From Microbacterium sp. (GTDB lineage Bacteria; Actinomycetota; Actinomycetes; Actinomycetales; Microbacteriaceae): a DNA stretch of 6,474 nt. A model generated the notes under the pieces. The model ran no database searches, was not told the DNA's origin, and saw nothing but the letters and a program-made list of their open reading frames with translations. The position numbers were made by a program, and so were the translations under genes. The stretch is from positions 2,986 through 9,459 of the forward strand of contig DQHP01000034.1 of assembly GCA_003524435.1 (NCBI GenBank). The letters are read 5' to 3'. Each line of letters begins with the position of its first letter. Position 1 is the stretch's first letter. Below are positions 6,024 through 6,474 of this stretch, in pieces.

Positions 6024-6073
6024 TGTCGGTCCAGATCCCCGATTTCCGCCGACATCCGTGATCTGGACCGACA
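6024..6073. repeat. 14-bp perfect inverted repeat
   Basis: TGTCGGTCCAGATC at 6024-6037 is exactly mirrored by GATCTGGACCGACA at 6060-6073, with 22 bp between the arms. A further inward-related word, CCGACA, lies within the spacer at 6049-6054. The left arm shares TGTCGGT with the direct repeats just upstream, so the whole 5928-6073 stretch looks like one composite array. Confidence 0.9.
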
Positions 6074-6082
6074 TCTGTACCG

Positions 6083-6112
6083 CCCGCGACGCGAATGACC
6101 CCCGCGACGCGA
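6083..6112. repeat. 12-bp direct repeat upstream of the ArsR gene
   Basis: CCCGCGACGCGA occurs at 6083-6094 and 6101-6112, an 18-bp period. The second copy overlaps the proposed -35 region of the ArsR gene, so it might matter for regulation, but simple GC-rich duplication is just as likely. Confidence 0.7.
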
Positions 6113-6137
6113 CCTCACACCCAGTCTGCGATATGAT
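6109..6137 (+). promoter_or_regulatory. likely promoter of the ArsR-type regulator gene
   Basis: TATGAT at 6132-6137 matches the -10 consensus at 5 of 6 positions. GCGACC at 6109-6114, 17 bp further up, is a weak -35 (3 of 6). Transcription would begin about 6144-6147, at or just before the ATG at 6147, so the mRNA would be leaderless or nearly so. The lack of any SD before the ATG agrees with this. Confidence 0.55.
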
Positions 6138-6148
6138 GATTTCATCAT
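6133..6148. promoter_or_regulatory. 7-2-7 palindrome over the -10 box and start codon, probable operator
   Basis: ATGATGA-TT-TCATCAT is a perfect inverted repeat with a two-base centre. It covers most of the proposed -10 box, the likely transcription start and the first two bases of the ATG. ArsR-family proteins bind as dimers to AT-rich inverted repeats over their own promoters, so autoregulation is the simplest reading. The sequence is strikingly AT-rich for this neighbourhood. Confidence 0.6.
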
Positions 6149-6474
6149 GCCACTAAGTGATGTCCAGCGCCCGCTCTACGAGATGAAGGCCAACCTCTTC
6201 AAAGGGCTCGCCCATCCGTTCCGCATTCGCATCCTTGAGCTGCTCTCAGATGCCGATGAGGTGAGCGTCGCGCGCCTCGGCGAAGAGACAGGGCTCGAGG
6301 CATCCCATCTCTCACAGCACCTGTCCGTGCTGCGCCGGCACCGGCTCGTCGTTTCCGAGCGGCGCGCCAGCCATGTCTACTACCGCCTGGCTGATCGCCG
6401 CACCGCAGAGATGCTCGCGGTCGCACGCGCGCTGCTGCTCGAGATCGTCCGCACCGATGGCGAACGCGTTGAGG
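6147..6474 (+). CDS. ArsR-type winged-helix transcriptional regulator (3' end outside window)
   Basis: The first 109 residues are present. They show an ArsR-type DNA-binding domain: KANLFKGLAHPFRIRILELL (14-33), then VSVARLGEETGLEASHLSQHLSVL (39-62) as helix-turn-helix with SHLSQHLSVLR as the recognition helix, and the beta wing RLVVSERRASHVYYRLAD (66-83). A long helix EMLAVARALLLEIV follows (88-101). The classical alpha-3 metal site ELCVCDL is replaced by DADEVSVARL, and no Cys occurs in the visible part, so arsenic, cadmium or zinc sensing through that site is not supported; a site in the missing C-terminus remains possible. The start at 6147 keeps the N-terminal MPLSDVQRPLYEM; a second in-frame ATG at 6183 is less likely. 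Related regulators are, from memory, often next to SulP-type anion transporters, but the downstream gene is not in the window. Confidence 0.9.
   Translation, partial: MPLSDVQRPLYEMKANLFKGLAHPFRIRILELLSDADEVSVARLGEETGLEASHLSQHLSVLRRHRLVVSERRASHVYYRLADRRTAEMLAVARALLLEIVRTDGERVE

Noticed and set aside
5928..6030. CRISPR array
   Set aside because: There are only two full repeats plus a partial, the gap between the full copies is 14 bp rather than a typical spacer, and no cas gene is in view.

Overview
The window looks like chromosomal DNA from a high-GC actinobacterium, most likely of the family Microbacteriaceae. This rests on the GC-rich third codon positions, the actinobacterial type of PurL and pRiA4b-ORF3-like proteins, the frequent ggatgc/gcatcc words, and starts that seem to lack a Shine-Dalgarno (SD) sequence. 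The family assignment is an inference from pattern, not a database result.

Layout from left to right. (1) The 3' end of an unidentified plus-strand gene (1-275) runs tail to tail into, and overlaps by 17 bp, a minus-strand lipoprotein gene (259-786). (2) A divergent intergenic region (787-992) is filled with short GTGAGC words in both orientations and a 17-bp tandem repeat. (3) A plus-strand gene for a small integral membrane protein of the DUF5684 type follows (993-1544). (4) The next gap (1545-1748) holds a 23-bp tandem repeat that runs into a near-perfect 24-bp-arm hairpin. (5) A 458-residue pRiA4b ORF-3-like protein follows (1749-3125). (6) purL (3276-5606) encodes the large subunit of phosphoribosylformylglycinamidine (FGAM) synthase and is the only gene here with a firm enzymatic role. 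Its partners PurQ and PurS are not in the window. (7) A 58-residue single-span membrane protein with a very good ribosome binding site follows (5737-5913). (8) A 230-bp repeat-rich spacer carries a 34-bp direct repeat, several TGTCGG words in both orientations and a 14-bp inverted repeat. (9) The 5' part of an ArsR-type regulator gene runs off the right edge (6147-6474). Its start codon is overlapped by a 7-2-7 palindrome that also covers the likely -10 box.

There is no obvious single pathway linking the genes. Apart from purL they are envelope proteins of unknown role, one poorly understood accessory protein and a regulator. No complete mobile element, CRISPR array, tRNA or rRNA is visible. 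The most interesting non-coding signals are the operator-like palindrome at the ArsR gene, the spacer repeat array at 5928-6073 (possibly a transposon-end remnant), the 1664-1717 hairpin with its leading tandem repeat, and the GTGAGC cluster between the divergent lipoprotein and membrane protein genes. No clearly new system is evident; these are leads that need comparison with the rest of the genome.
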